Below are positions 27,501 through 37,273 of a DNA stretch of 64,000 nucleotides, piece after piece; within the stretch, counting starts at the first letter, position 1, and each line of letters begins with the position of its first letter. The position numbers and the translations under genes were made by a program. The notes under the pieces were generated by a model. It saw nothing but the letters and a program-made list of their open reading frames with translations, searched no databases and was not told the DNA's origin. The DNA comes from Tetrahymena elliotti 4EA. Taxonomy: Eukaryota > Ciliophora > Oligohymenophorea > Hymenostomatida > Tetrahymenidae. Where the stretch lies: contig JH720353.1 of the NCBI GenBank assembly GCA_000231825.2, forward strand, positions 51,565 through 115,564, read 5' to 3'.

Positions 27501-29881
27501 TCTTATAAATTACTAACGTTCTTGAATGAAAAAGATTTTAAGTAAGGAGATACAAGTTAAGGATTAGAAAAATCTAAGTATTTTCCTATATTCTATTTTT
27601 TACCAATCTCTTATAATTGGCTTTTCCAATTCATCAAACCGGCTATTAATCCAAGCAGAGCATCTTACTGAAGAGTGGTATTTTAAAAGTCAATTGTAAA
27701 TTCATGTGCAAAAAAGGCAATAGTTACAATAGATTTCAAATTTTTATTCTTAAAAATACTTGATTAAGATCCAAAAAGTTTGAATTCCAAGAATGTTTTA
27801 TTCAGTTAAATTAACTTATCATTGAGTTTATTTTTCTATCCTATTTCATTTTTTTGTACCAATTTCTACTCAAGCATATCAAGGACTTACTGATTGTTTT
27901 TTAAGTAAACTACTTACACACTCTTGCTATTGCAAATAACTTCAGCCAATAAATTTATAATTTCAGGGTCAGCTCCTAGAAAACTGACTTAAGATAAATC
28001 TAATTTTTAGCAAAAATCTGTATATTATATTCTAAAGAGCATATCCAACATTAAGTCATCAAGTTCATAATTATAACTCTCAAAGTGATGCTTTAATTAA
28101 AAAAAAAATATTTTTAAAAGAAATTAAAATTATTATTTTATTAGCATATTTTATTTAAAAGTAAAATTTACATTATCATTGAAATTCAATTAATAGTTTC
28201 TAGGGTACAAGTTGAAAGGAAAGAGCTTGAAATGAGGGCGGGAAGAGAGATAGGGGACAGATGAAAATATAGGTAAGCATATTGCTTTTTCTCTTTTTTC
28301 CCAAGCTATTTCTACTTATTTTCTAAATATTTTAATAATCTCATTGTAAGAAGATGAATTAGTTGCTTAGGGATTTTTCTAAATGATAAGCTCTTCTAAG
28401 TTGGTCAAGTCAGAGATATGGAGGTGATTTTTATCTAAAAATAGCAATTGTAAATCGTTTTCGTTTAATTAATTTTCTATAAACTTTATTGAACGAAGTT
28501 CATTAGAAAACCATAAAATAATATTTCTTATGAGAATAAGAGAGTCTTAGGTTATGATAGTGTTTATAAAATTAATTTCCTAGAGAGTGGTAACTTCTCT
28601 CAAATTTTCAAAAATTGATTTGAGAGAGTTTTTACGTAAATTAGCTATATTTGTAAATACCAAACAGCGTAAAGATTCAGCTTTTTAGGCTAAGTGTCTT
28701 TTAATATAAAAAAATGCCTTTTTATCTTAGAATGGAAGTTGGTTTATTATCATGACTTGACCATCACATTAAATGCAGTATTCCATCTTTTTAACTACTT
28801 CAAATTCTTTTTATATTTCATCAATTGCTTTCTGATACATAATTCTCGAACGATTTATTTTTTTTGTATCTGTGTTTGACAGCAGATTCTACAAGTTTGT
28901 AAGTCTGGCAAGTATTTTGTTATTCTATTTTTTACCACTTTTTTTAAAAATAGAATTTTTATTCTACAAATCTTTCTCAGTTTCTAACAATTCTAAAAAG
29001 ATTTTCTTTAATTGTGGGAAGTCACCAACGTATAGATCATCTTGCAGAAACATCATATAAAGAGCCTCTATACGGGATTTATTTGTGATTTTACAATCCA
29101 TTATAGAAATTACTTTAAGAGAGAAGCGTTGCTTTCTAAGAAATTCTTTAATTACATAGTCTTTAAACTAATAACCCTCTAGCTTTATGCAATCTTTGTT
29201 TATTACCTTTTTATAAAATCTTTTCCCTTCAATCCTCCTCAATTAATCTGAAAAAAGTTGAAATTCTTCACTAACTTCTAGTTCTTGTGTTTCGTCTTGT
29301 TAAAAGCCAGTCGTCTCTCTGTGAGCGACTGATAAAATATTAGATTCAGAACTGTCTTCTTTTGACTTATTTTACTTTAGTTTTTCCAATTCACATTTCA
29401 CTTTAAAATGGTGAGAGAACCCTTAATAACTAGCTTCTTCTTACTCTTAACTTTTATTGTCTTTGTTTCTTGAAAGTAAGTCATTTATTTCTTCTTTTAT
29501 TCTATCTTGTGTTTGTCTCTTTTTAGTTTATTCAGATCCATTTGTCATAATAGTGTTATCAAATGCTAAAATTGGGTAGTCTTTTTCATTGCAGCTATTC
29601 ATTTTTATTAATCTAAAATTGAAGCCACTCTTTTTAATTTGGTCATAGTCACTTTTTTCATCTATAGTCTCAAGAAATAACTACCCGCTCATCTTCTACT
29701 ATGAATACATAGGACCTCTTAAATATGTAGGACTTAAATTTTCTACTTTATTCTCTTCACATAGATTATCTTCCTCTGTTTCGTTCTTTTAAGTATGAAT
29801 GCTTTTGCTTGAATATATTGATACATTTTCCTATGTTTTTGGTCTTTTTTGTTTTGATGATATTTGAGCGAGTATACTCAT
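21590..29881 (-). CDS. Giant leucine-rich-repeat protein (about 2513 aa, 11 exons)
   Basis: Exons: 29881-28172, 28090-27400, 27337-26420, 26367-25876, 25767-25177, 25123-25001, 24944-24174, 24120-23687, 23628-23118, 22948-22020, 21961-21590. All phases agree and no TGA interrupts. The N-terminal ~400 residues are hydrophilic. Then ribonuclease-inhibitor-type LRR units recur for roughly 1500 residues (ITALDLSESSFN, IRHLDLSQTQIT, LKVLNLSGSYF, LKSINLSNNPLID, LINLDLSDCDVEDKQ, LEEIYLSGNKISG). The last ~600 residues are not LRR; they hold VRPWHSV, LYCFLVECCSIYPG and NLSISALKSIYSTC. No signal peptide or membrane segment is seen, so it is probably an intracellular protein-binding scaffold. The 108-bp intron 25768-25875 is a multiple of three and could be read through. 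The 169-bp intron 22949-23117 is the only one that may hide a small exon. Confidence 0.85.
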
Positions 29882-30782
29882 TTTAATTTAGAAAACAAAA
29901 CTTTATTTCTACCTGGTTATATTAATTTAAATTACTTATTTTCTTATATTTTATTTCAATTTCTATGAGAATGGAAAGATTAATTGATAAAATTTTCCAT
30001 GTGAGTTGCTCCTACTATTTCGTTAATTTATTTATTTTCATTTTAGAGGTTTATTTGAATACATCATTATTATCGCCTTTCCTCATAAATGTTCTCTTTC
30101 TTTATCATCAAATGATAGTTAATAGATAAAAGGTATTTTTTCATTATTTGATGTGTCTATGCATTTAAAGTTGAGACTAAAATAAATTATTTATTTTTTT
30201 GACATTATTATTTACTGAACTAAAAAATCTCCTTTTTGGTACTTTATTTAAATTATAAAAACTCTTACCTATTAGAAAATGTTATTTTATAATGAAAAAT
30301 CTAGGTAATAAAAGAAAGAAAATGGAATTTATATGGTTTTACTTATCCAAAATGGTTTAATAATTAAAATTGTTTGTAAAAATTACTGAAATTTCATTTA
30401 TTGCTATAAAAATTTAACTAAATTTTCTAAAAAATTCTAATTTTATTCAACTGATTACATTCCAAATTAATTTTTTTAAATTTCACTCAAAACAGAACGT
30501 TTTTATATTAAGTTAAAAAGAAATAAAAAGTATATTAAAGAGATAATAAATTATTGAAACTTAAAAGAAAAACTATTTATGTCCAAATAATGTGGAGACA
30601 GTTAGACACATTTTAGTAGTTTTTTATATAGTTCTACTTTGAAAATTTTTATCTTTTAGAAAAAAAACATATGAAATATATATAGGTATAAAAAATGATT
30701 AATTAGATTTAACTATTTTATTTAATACTTTCTTGAAACAAGATCATTACTTTAAAATTAAAATTTTTAGGACTAAAGAATA
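29882..30782. other. Intergenic region
   Basis: About 900 bp upstream of the giant LRR gene. It is AT-rich throughout, with no coding signal or structured RNA that I can see; it presumably contains that gene's promoter and the 3' flank of DDI1. Confidence 0.55.
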
Positions 30783-32553
30783 TCAAAATTTCATAGTCAA
30801 AATGCTAGCTGCTAATTCAACATTACCTCCTGCAGCTTTTAAAGCATTAATGGCTTGTTCTCTTGTTGCACCCAAATTAACTAATTTTGCAATGTCATCC
30901 TCTCTAAATCCAACAGTTCCACCTATAATTTGTGATGAGCTACTAGATTATCTTTGCATGCTCAAAGGAGGTTGTTCTTAATTTCTTTTCTACTCCTCAT
31001 CAAATAAAGCTTATTCTTATTCAATAGAAACTACTTTTCTAATATCTTTTTCATGTAGGAAAGGAACTTTAAGTTCAGAGTCTCCAAGCCAAAAGTTAAG
31101 AGTATTATCCCTTAAGTTTACATTGCACTTTTAAAAAAGAATACATATTTAATTCAAAACAAAAATATTTTTTACCTAAAATCTTCTTAAATTGTCTAAA
31201 CCTAAAAGGAAATCTAAATTAATAGATTCAAGGATAGTAAATGAACATTCAAATCTCTTTTTAAATATATAAATCATTTTTAATTTGGTATAATAAAAGC
31301 GTTTTATTTACCTTATCTAATATTTAAATTGCATACTTATGAATACGACCTAAAATTTTTCCAGTACCAACACCACTTGCCATACCTGAAAATCTCTTGT
31401 CAACTAATCTCATAAGTCTTATTATTTTTAAATTGTAAATATTAAGTTTGTTACATGTAAATTTTTAATACCCACATCTTTCAGCACAGGCCTTTGACAT
31501 GATAGTACTTTCAGCTCCTGTATCAACAAATGCCTAAATTGGATGGTCATTGATAACACAATCAATGTAAAGCATTGTAATTTTTCCAAAAACTTCAGGA
31601 ATATATTCTTGAGCCATTTCCCTATTTTAAAGAATATCATTATTATTAACTCTATTATCTATCAATTTATGAAAAAAGATCATACAAATTCTCATCAATA
31701 ACTCTCTAATTAATAATTTCTTCTATTTTTTTTTGGTTTTCAGGGTTGAAAGGATCCTTTTCAAGTTCATCCTTTTATTTTTAATTGAATAGATATTGTA
31801 TATGAGTGGTAGAAATTAAATAAAATTACAAGTTCTTATTATTCTTTAATTCTCTTTTGTATTCTTTCTTACTCCTATTTAAGTTCATTAAAATACTTCA
31901 TAAAGATAGCTAAATTTCAAATACTTTACAGTTTTTTAAAAAAATTAGGCTAATTCATCATCAGATCCGCTTTGAAGAAGCTATGCTAACTTAGGATTTT
32001 AATTTCTTAGATTATTCAAAATAAAAGGCTAGTTTTTGACCTAATCTTTGAATTCTCTTGCTTGTTATAAATATTTTTGATGGACTGATTGATTTAAGGT
32101 GTTTCCAAATAAGTTAGATAAAGTATTAGCAATATTAGCTGCATTATTATTAAGAAACTGATTGTTCATCATATTATTGGCAGGTCTCATTTATCTTTTC
32201 ATTACATAATAAAGTTGAAATTATAAAATTATATTTTCTATCAATCAATATCTACGCTTGCTTTATACTTAGTCTAATCATATCGTTGTCACTACAATAG
32301 TCTTTTATAAGGCTATTATTATTCATAAGCTTATTATTAGCAAAAAGTTCTTAAAGAGCAACAGGAATTCCAAACTATTTATAAATGAGATATCAAAAAT
32401 GAGAAATGGTTAAAATAAAACTAAAATAGAATTGAATTGTATGTAATGCTATACTTCAATTTGCAATACTTCTTTAATGTCGAGAACTCTAGAATCTTAT
32501 TCGAATTCGATTTCCTTAAATTAATCGTCTTCAGTAATAATAGTAATTTTCAT
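30783..32553 (-). CDS. DDI1: DDI1-type ubiquitin-dependent aspartic protease (431 aa)
   Basis: Nine exons: 32553-32455, 32374-32256, 32194-31930, 31874-31830, 31771-31686, 31621-31472, 31417-31312, 31256-31176, 31127-30783; phases all match. Residues 1-73 form a ubiquitin-like domain (FGIPVALQELFANNKL). A helical linker with EQERIQKR and DPFNPENQKKIEE precedes the retropepsin-like domain, whose catalytic Asp is D238 in AFVDTGAESTIMSKACAERC; IMRLVDKRF-like and LDFLLGLDNLRR motifs follow. The C-terminus is a UBA domain (about 386-431; DDIAKLVNLGATREQAINAL). DDI1 proteins are homodimeric proteases that cleave heavily ubiquitinated substrates at the proteasome. Length is close to the ~430-residue yeast protein. 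All three domains are intact, so an active enzyme is expected. Confidence 0.97.
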
Positions 32554-33124
32554 TTATGATGCTTTTATTTATCTGTTTACTTTGCTAGTTGAAATGTTCA
32601 ATTATTTATGTTTATTTTTTTTAATTAAATTTCAAAAAGAAAAAAGAAAGATACCCTAATATACTAACATACATACATGCATATATAGACAACTTGAATA
32701 TATTAAGAATTAATCAATATAAAAAGAATAGTTAACTTCTGATCTCGTTTCTTTATTACTATTGAAATGTTTTTCAATCAATACCTTTTTTTAAGTAAAA
32801 AGCATAATAGATAATTTAAAACACTATCAAATCTTTGAATATTTTTTATTTCTACCAATGTTTGAAAGAGTTCTACTTAAAAATAAACCATTAAAATATT
32901 AAATTTATTTTACTTAAATTCCCAAAAAAAAAATTGTTAAATTTTAAAGAAAATTTGGGTGCAACTTAATTTTTGTTTTTCTTGTTTGCAAATAAAAATA
33001 ATATGAATCAATACACTAATAAAATGAAAAAAGGAGAACAGTCATGTCATATATCCATACAAAAGCAATTACTAAATAATTAAATTATTTTGTGTAAAAA
33101 AATTTAAATAAAGAAAATTTCCAT
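32554..33124. other. Intergenic region
   Basis: AT-rich spacer between the DDI1 start and the stop of a secreted-protein gene, with short homopolymer and ATAC-type repeats near 32660-32690. Nothing further is recognised. Confidence 0.5.
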
Positions 33125-33532
33125 TCAATTTTTATTATCATCACCATGACTTCCATGGTTAGTCATTGACCCTTTTTAAGCCAAATCTCCACAAGTATCA
33201 TTCATGCAATTAAAGAAGGGCATGGCGACCTTGTATTTATCATTTTCATTTATGCTTAGCTTAAAGCAGTCAATAATATTTAATCCATTTTAGGAGGGAG
33301 GACATTTTCTGAGTAATTAGAAGCAATTATCATCATTTCTGCAATCCTAAATGAATTATCTGCAGTTTTTCAACAAACAGAATTAAAGTTAAAGCTAAGG
33401 TGAATCAGGTAATTAAGGGCCACCATTTCTTTAGCCACCCTAATGTTAAGAGTGTCCTGAATGATCTTAATTTTGATTCATTTAACCAAGACAAACTGTC
33501 AAAAATAAGCAAATTAGTACTATATTTTTCAT
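33125..33532 (-). CDS. Small secreted Cys-rich protein (135 aa)
   Basis: This is a single exon from ATG 33532 to TGA 33125. The N-terminal MKNIVLICLFLTVCLG is a textbook signal peptide. A Gln/Gly/His-rich spacer (residues 17-50) is followed by a cysteine module beginning near residue 57 with the spacing C-x6-C-x5-C-x6-C-x11-C (CRQFIQDC, CRNDDNC, CFQLLRKC). A FFNCMNDTC segment and a His/Asn-rich tail complete the protein. The same spacing occurs twice in the secreted protein at 35345-35803, so the two genes belong to one family. The protein is probably exported or granule-stored and stabilised by disulfides. No enzymatic motif is visible and the function is unknown. Confidence 0.85.
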
Positions 33533-34150
33533 TTTCTCTTAAATTTTTCTATTTTGTTTTGTATTTTATATTTATTATTATTTTTTACCTTTTACTTTTT
33601 ACTTTTAAATCATTCAAAAAAGAAAGCTGGCCATGCCCTCTAATAGTTAATTTGTATTTATAATATATTATTTAATTGGTTCTTGTGGCAAATTATTGCT
33701 TCATCAAAATATAAATTTTTATCATGTTGTAGAACATCATGAAAAATAACTAAAATAAAGAGTTAAGAAATTTTCATTTGTAAGATATTATATAAGCTTT
33801 TCCAAATAAATAATTCTGTTATTTTATATTAATTCAATCCAAGCTATTTAAAATCAACACTTGTCAATCAATTTTCAATTAAAATTTTTTTCAATTAATT
33901 CAGAAAAAAGAAATATTTTAATTTTTGACAAAATTAAATACTTAACAACAAAATATTGAGAAATAATTTAATTAAGATATTTAGTAAATTTGTTAATTTT
34001 ATTCTATGCACATAAAAATTATTCAATAGAAAACAAAGAAAGAAAGAAACAACAATAGAAACTCTACAAAATTTTAATTTAAAAATATTTAAAAAGTGGA
34101 AAAAAATAAATCAACAATCAAATATATTAAAAATTTAGTAATTAATTGTA
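33533..34150. other. Intergenic region, divergent promoters
   Basis: About 620 bp between the divergently oriented secreted Cys-rich gene and the tandem duplicate array. A hydrophobic plus-strand frame around 33520-33660 is the antisense shadow of the signal peptide gene plus flank and is not called. No other feature is seen. Confidence 0.5.
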
Positions 34151-34202
34151 ATAAAACTCAAAAAAAAAAAGAAATCTAACACAATTAGTCATCTTGTAAC
34201 TC

Positions 34203-34385
34203 ATGAATAATCAATAGAGCAATTAATCTTCTGCCAACAGGACCAATCAATGCAATCCAAACCACTCATCCACTGGACCTGGTCACTCACCAGGGTACTC
34301 TGGTGCTGGTACTCGTAGTGATTTGAACAACAACTCTAATCAACTCAACCCTAATAATAGCAACTATTAAGCATCCAAAAAGTGA
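34203..34385 (+). CDS. Asn/Ser/Gly-rich 60-residue protein, tandem copy 1
   Basis: ATG 34203 to TGA 34383, single exon, 60 residues. The composition is low-complexity and polar: MNNQQSNQSSANRTNQ, then CNPNHSSTGPGHSPGYSGAG, then DLNNNSNQLNPNNSNYQASK. There is no signal peptide or hydrophobic core. Codon use differs from the surrounding DNA: the central block uses CCA, GGT, GGA, CAC and CTC and is far less AT-rich than its flanks, consistent with selection on the protein or high expression. The single Cys and the repeated NPN-type motifs (CNPNH, LNPNN) are the only distinctive features. I infer an intrinsically disordered cytosolic protein of unknown role, perhaps stress-related. Confidence 0.8.
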
Positions 34386-34772
34386 AGAAGGAAGAGTGAT
34401 GGAAAATAATAGTTCTAAATATCTAATATATTATAACTATTGATATTGTATGAAGTAAAGAAAATGATTACTTCAATATGTTTTTATGTTGTATAATTTT
34501 ATGAATAATTTGAAAATTTAGTGATATTTAGAAATTGTTTTAAATATTAAAAATTAAATCTTTCACTTAATTATGATACAAAGCAGTTCCTTTTGATTTG
34601 AAATACAAAAAAGAAAAGTATTTTATGAAATTCTATTCATAACATATTTGATTGTAATTATATAGCCAAACCTGAAATAGACTTTAAAAATTTTTTATTT
34701 AAAATTTAGTGATTAATAAAAATAAAACTCAAAAAAAAAAGAAATCTAACACAATTAGTCATCTTGTAACTC

Positions 34773-34955
34773 ATGAATAATCAATAGAGCAATTAATCTT
34801 CTGCCAACAGGACCAATCAATGCAATCCAAACCACTCATCCACTGGACCTGGTCACTCACCAGGGTACTCTGGTGCTGGTACTCGTAGTGATTTGAACAA
34901 CAACTCTAATCAACTCAAACCTAATAATAGCAACTATTAAGCATCCAAAAAGTGA
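34773..34955 (+). CDS. Asn/Ser/Gly-rich 60-residue protein, tandem copy 2
   Basis: ATG 34773 to TGA 34953. It is identical to copy 1 except for one codon: AAC becomes AAA, giving Asn49 to Lys (QLKPNN instead of QLNPNN). The 5' flank through the ATG is conserved with copy 1, so both copies should carry the same proximal promoter. The open frame with a single replacement suggests that both copies are functional or the duplication is very young. Function is unknown. Confidence 0.8.
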
Positions 34956-35344
34956 AGAAGGAAGAGTGATGGAAAATAATAGTTCTAAATATCTAATATA
35001 TTATAACTATTGATATTGTATGAAGTAAAGAAAATGATTACTTCAATATGTTTTGATATTGTACGATTTTATGAATAATTTGAAAATTGAGTGATATTTA
35101 GAAATTATTTTAAAGAAATCTTTCACTTAATTATGATACAAAGCAGTTCCTTATAATTTTAAATACAATTCATAACATATTTAATTTTAGTTATATTGCC
35201 AAACCTGAAATAGACTTTCAAAAATTTTTTATTTATAAAAGTTCAATAATAATATATTTTTGTTTTAGATATAAAGACAAGAATTTTTACTATCAATTAA
35301 AATATGTTTATGTTATCTATTATTTTTTTAGTTTTTTATGATGT

Positions 35345-35803
35345 TCAATTGTTAGAGTTATCATCATGGCATTAAGTGATTTTATTAGCATAGAGACTGT
35401 TTGATTGTTATAGACATTCGACAACAGTAATATCTTCTCTAGATTTACAACTATCAAGAAGTCTGAAGCATACTTTGTCTTAGATACAAGCGTTAACTTA
35501 GGATGAGCAATATTTTTAAATGATATCAAGTTATAAGGTTTTGGTAACCTTTTAATTGTGGCATGTGACTATTTATGAAGCATAGAAACTATTGCATTAC
35601 TCCAAACATTCAACAACATTAATATCATTCTAATTTTAACATTATGAGAATACTTCAGAACAAGCCTTATTGTTAGTGCAAGTCTTCAATTATTCAGAGC
35701 AGAATTATTTAATAATTTCAAGCTAACCTACATTTTTGGCTTGAATAAGAGAAAGGCAAGCAAATGCAACAATAGCAAGAAGAATTGTATTTGATTTATT
35801 CAT
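35345..35803 (-). CDS. Secreted Cys-rich protein with internal duplication (152 aa)
   Basis: Single exon, ATG 35803 to TGA 35345. A signal peptide (MNKSNTILLAIVAFACLSLIQA) is followed by two ~60-residue repeats. Each starts QLEIIKQFC or QLDIIQKYC and has the spacing C-x6-C-x5-C-x6-C-x10-C: CSEQLKTC-CTNNKAC-CSEVFSQC then VVEC in repeat 1, and CSSQVNAC-CIQDKVC-CFRLLDSC then VVEC in repeat 2. Each ends near a TCHN or QCHD motif. Repeat 1 has an extra Cys (CLEQC) that is Ser in repeat 2 (CLQQS). The same module is in the gene at 33125-33532. The protein is probably an exported, disulfide-bonded helical bundle; its role is unknown. A standard-code reading reveals only a 69-codon shadow frame. Confidence 0.87.
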
Positions 35804-37273
35804 TTTTTGTTTCAAAAATAATAAAAAATTTGATTTGTTTTTAGAATTATATTACTTATTAAAAGAAATTAATATATTTGTTTGCTTATTATTAAAAGTA
35901 GTAATCTTTTTAACAAGTAAAGATGCTAAATTATTTTTCAAAAATATTTCTAATAGGCAAAAAAAAATTTGCATAATTCATCAAAAAATTGGAAATGTAA
36001 TATTGATAATACTTACTTTATATTGTATTCTTTTATTAAAATAAACACTCATAAAAATAAGAGAAGAGTCATAAAAATAGATTGTTTTGAGTTGAAATTT
36101 AATTTCATTTTACATTTAATTTCTCAATTATTTTACAGAAATTAAAATATAGAGCATTTACATAAATTTATACCTAAAATTGAAAATCAAGTAGTTCATA
36201 CATTCTTAAAATCATCTATTTCATAAAAAAAGTTCTATTTAATAAAATAATTATGTGAACATATTAGAAATGAGTAAGGTACGAATCAATTTTTCTAAAG
36301 ATTTTTATTCTTTAGTAACCTCTTTTAACTTGTAAAAAAGAATATTTTATTAGAAATTACAAATTTTTAAAACTTAAACTAATTATTATCTTTTTAATAA
36401 TAATCTAAAATGATTTGCTTAAGAATGACTGCACTAAAAAGTGATTTTTGAAATAAATTACTAACTATATTATAAATCTAGTAAATAGTGATTGATCTTG
36501 ATATTTTCCTCTTTAAAAAAAAATTTATTCAAAAAAGAACATTTCATTTAAAATTTTAGATTTTAAAAACAATGGGCAATTTAGAAATTACCTTCTAATT
36601 ACCTTCTAAATAAAAGCTTTGATAATACCAAGAATCAAGAATGGTTTTCAACAAACATCTATTTTATAAATTAATTTTTGGATAGATTACTAAAATAATC
36701 AATTGAAAAATTAAATAATTTATTTATTTGTAGATCAGTTGATCCTCCACACATCTAATTGCTCACTCCAATAACCCTATTTCATCAAAAAAATTAGAAG
36801 AATTAAAAATAATTTTTAATAAAAAAAATTTGTCAGGGTTAAATTAATCTTCAAAACAACTGCTTTTTTAAAACTAAAATCTATTACTATTATTTTATTC
36901 CCTTAAGAAATACTCAAATAAAAATAGTGTTAATGAGAAACAAATATTTTTCATTATAAAAACTAAAAATCAAGTTTTAACTGTTTGCTTAGTCATAAAA
37001 AAAATTATCATTTTCTTAAATGAAAATAAATAGTAGTTTTTTTAGGGATTCAAATTATTTAGAAATGTTGTATCTAATGATAATAATAATTAATAATGTA
37101 AAGAGTAATAAGTAATTTATTAAAAATCAGAAATGTAGTGATTATAATTATTATGTTTTATTAATGTAAAAAAGACTAATAAAAATTTTATTTTTACAAA
37201 ATATTAGTAGAAGAATTATTCAACTAAAAACATTAAAAACTTAGTTTATTAATTTAGAATAAAATTAGAAATT
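35804..37273. other. Intergenic region, divergent promoters
   Basis: About 1.47 kb between divergent genes, strongly AT-rich. The only local structure I note is a short direct repeat TTACCTTCTAA at about 36590 and 36600. No gene or RNA is recognised. Confidence 0.5.

Larger units (their letters stand above)
34151..35230 (+). repeat. Two-copy tandem duplication, 570-bp period
   Basis: Copy 1 starts at about 34151 and copy 2 at 34721, each beginning ATAAAACTCAAAAAAAAAAG. The offset is exactly 570 bp through the coding part (ATG 34203 and 34773). Coding sequences differ by one base near the end; the 3' flanks drift, with small deletions in copy 2 (around 35115 and 35165). The near-identity includes flanks, so this is a recent gene duplication rather than a microsatellite. 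Confidence 0.95.

Noticed and set aside
33400..33663. 87-codon plus-strand frame with a hydrophobic stretch
   Set aside because: It is antisense to the secreted Cys-rich gene and its hydrophobic part is A/T-rich flank; the minus-strand gene has a signal peptide and ordered cysteines.
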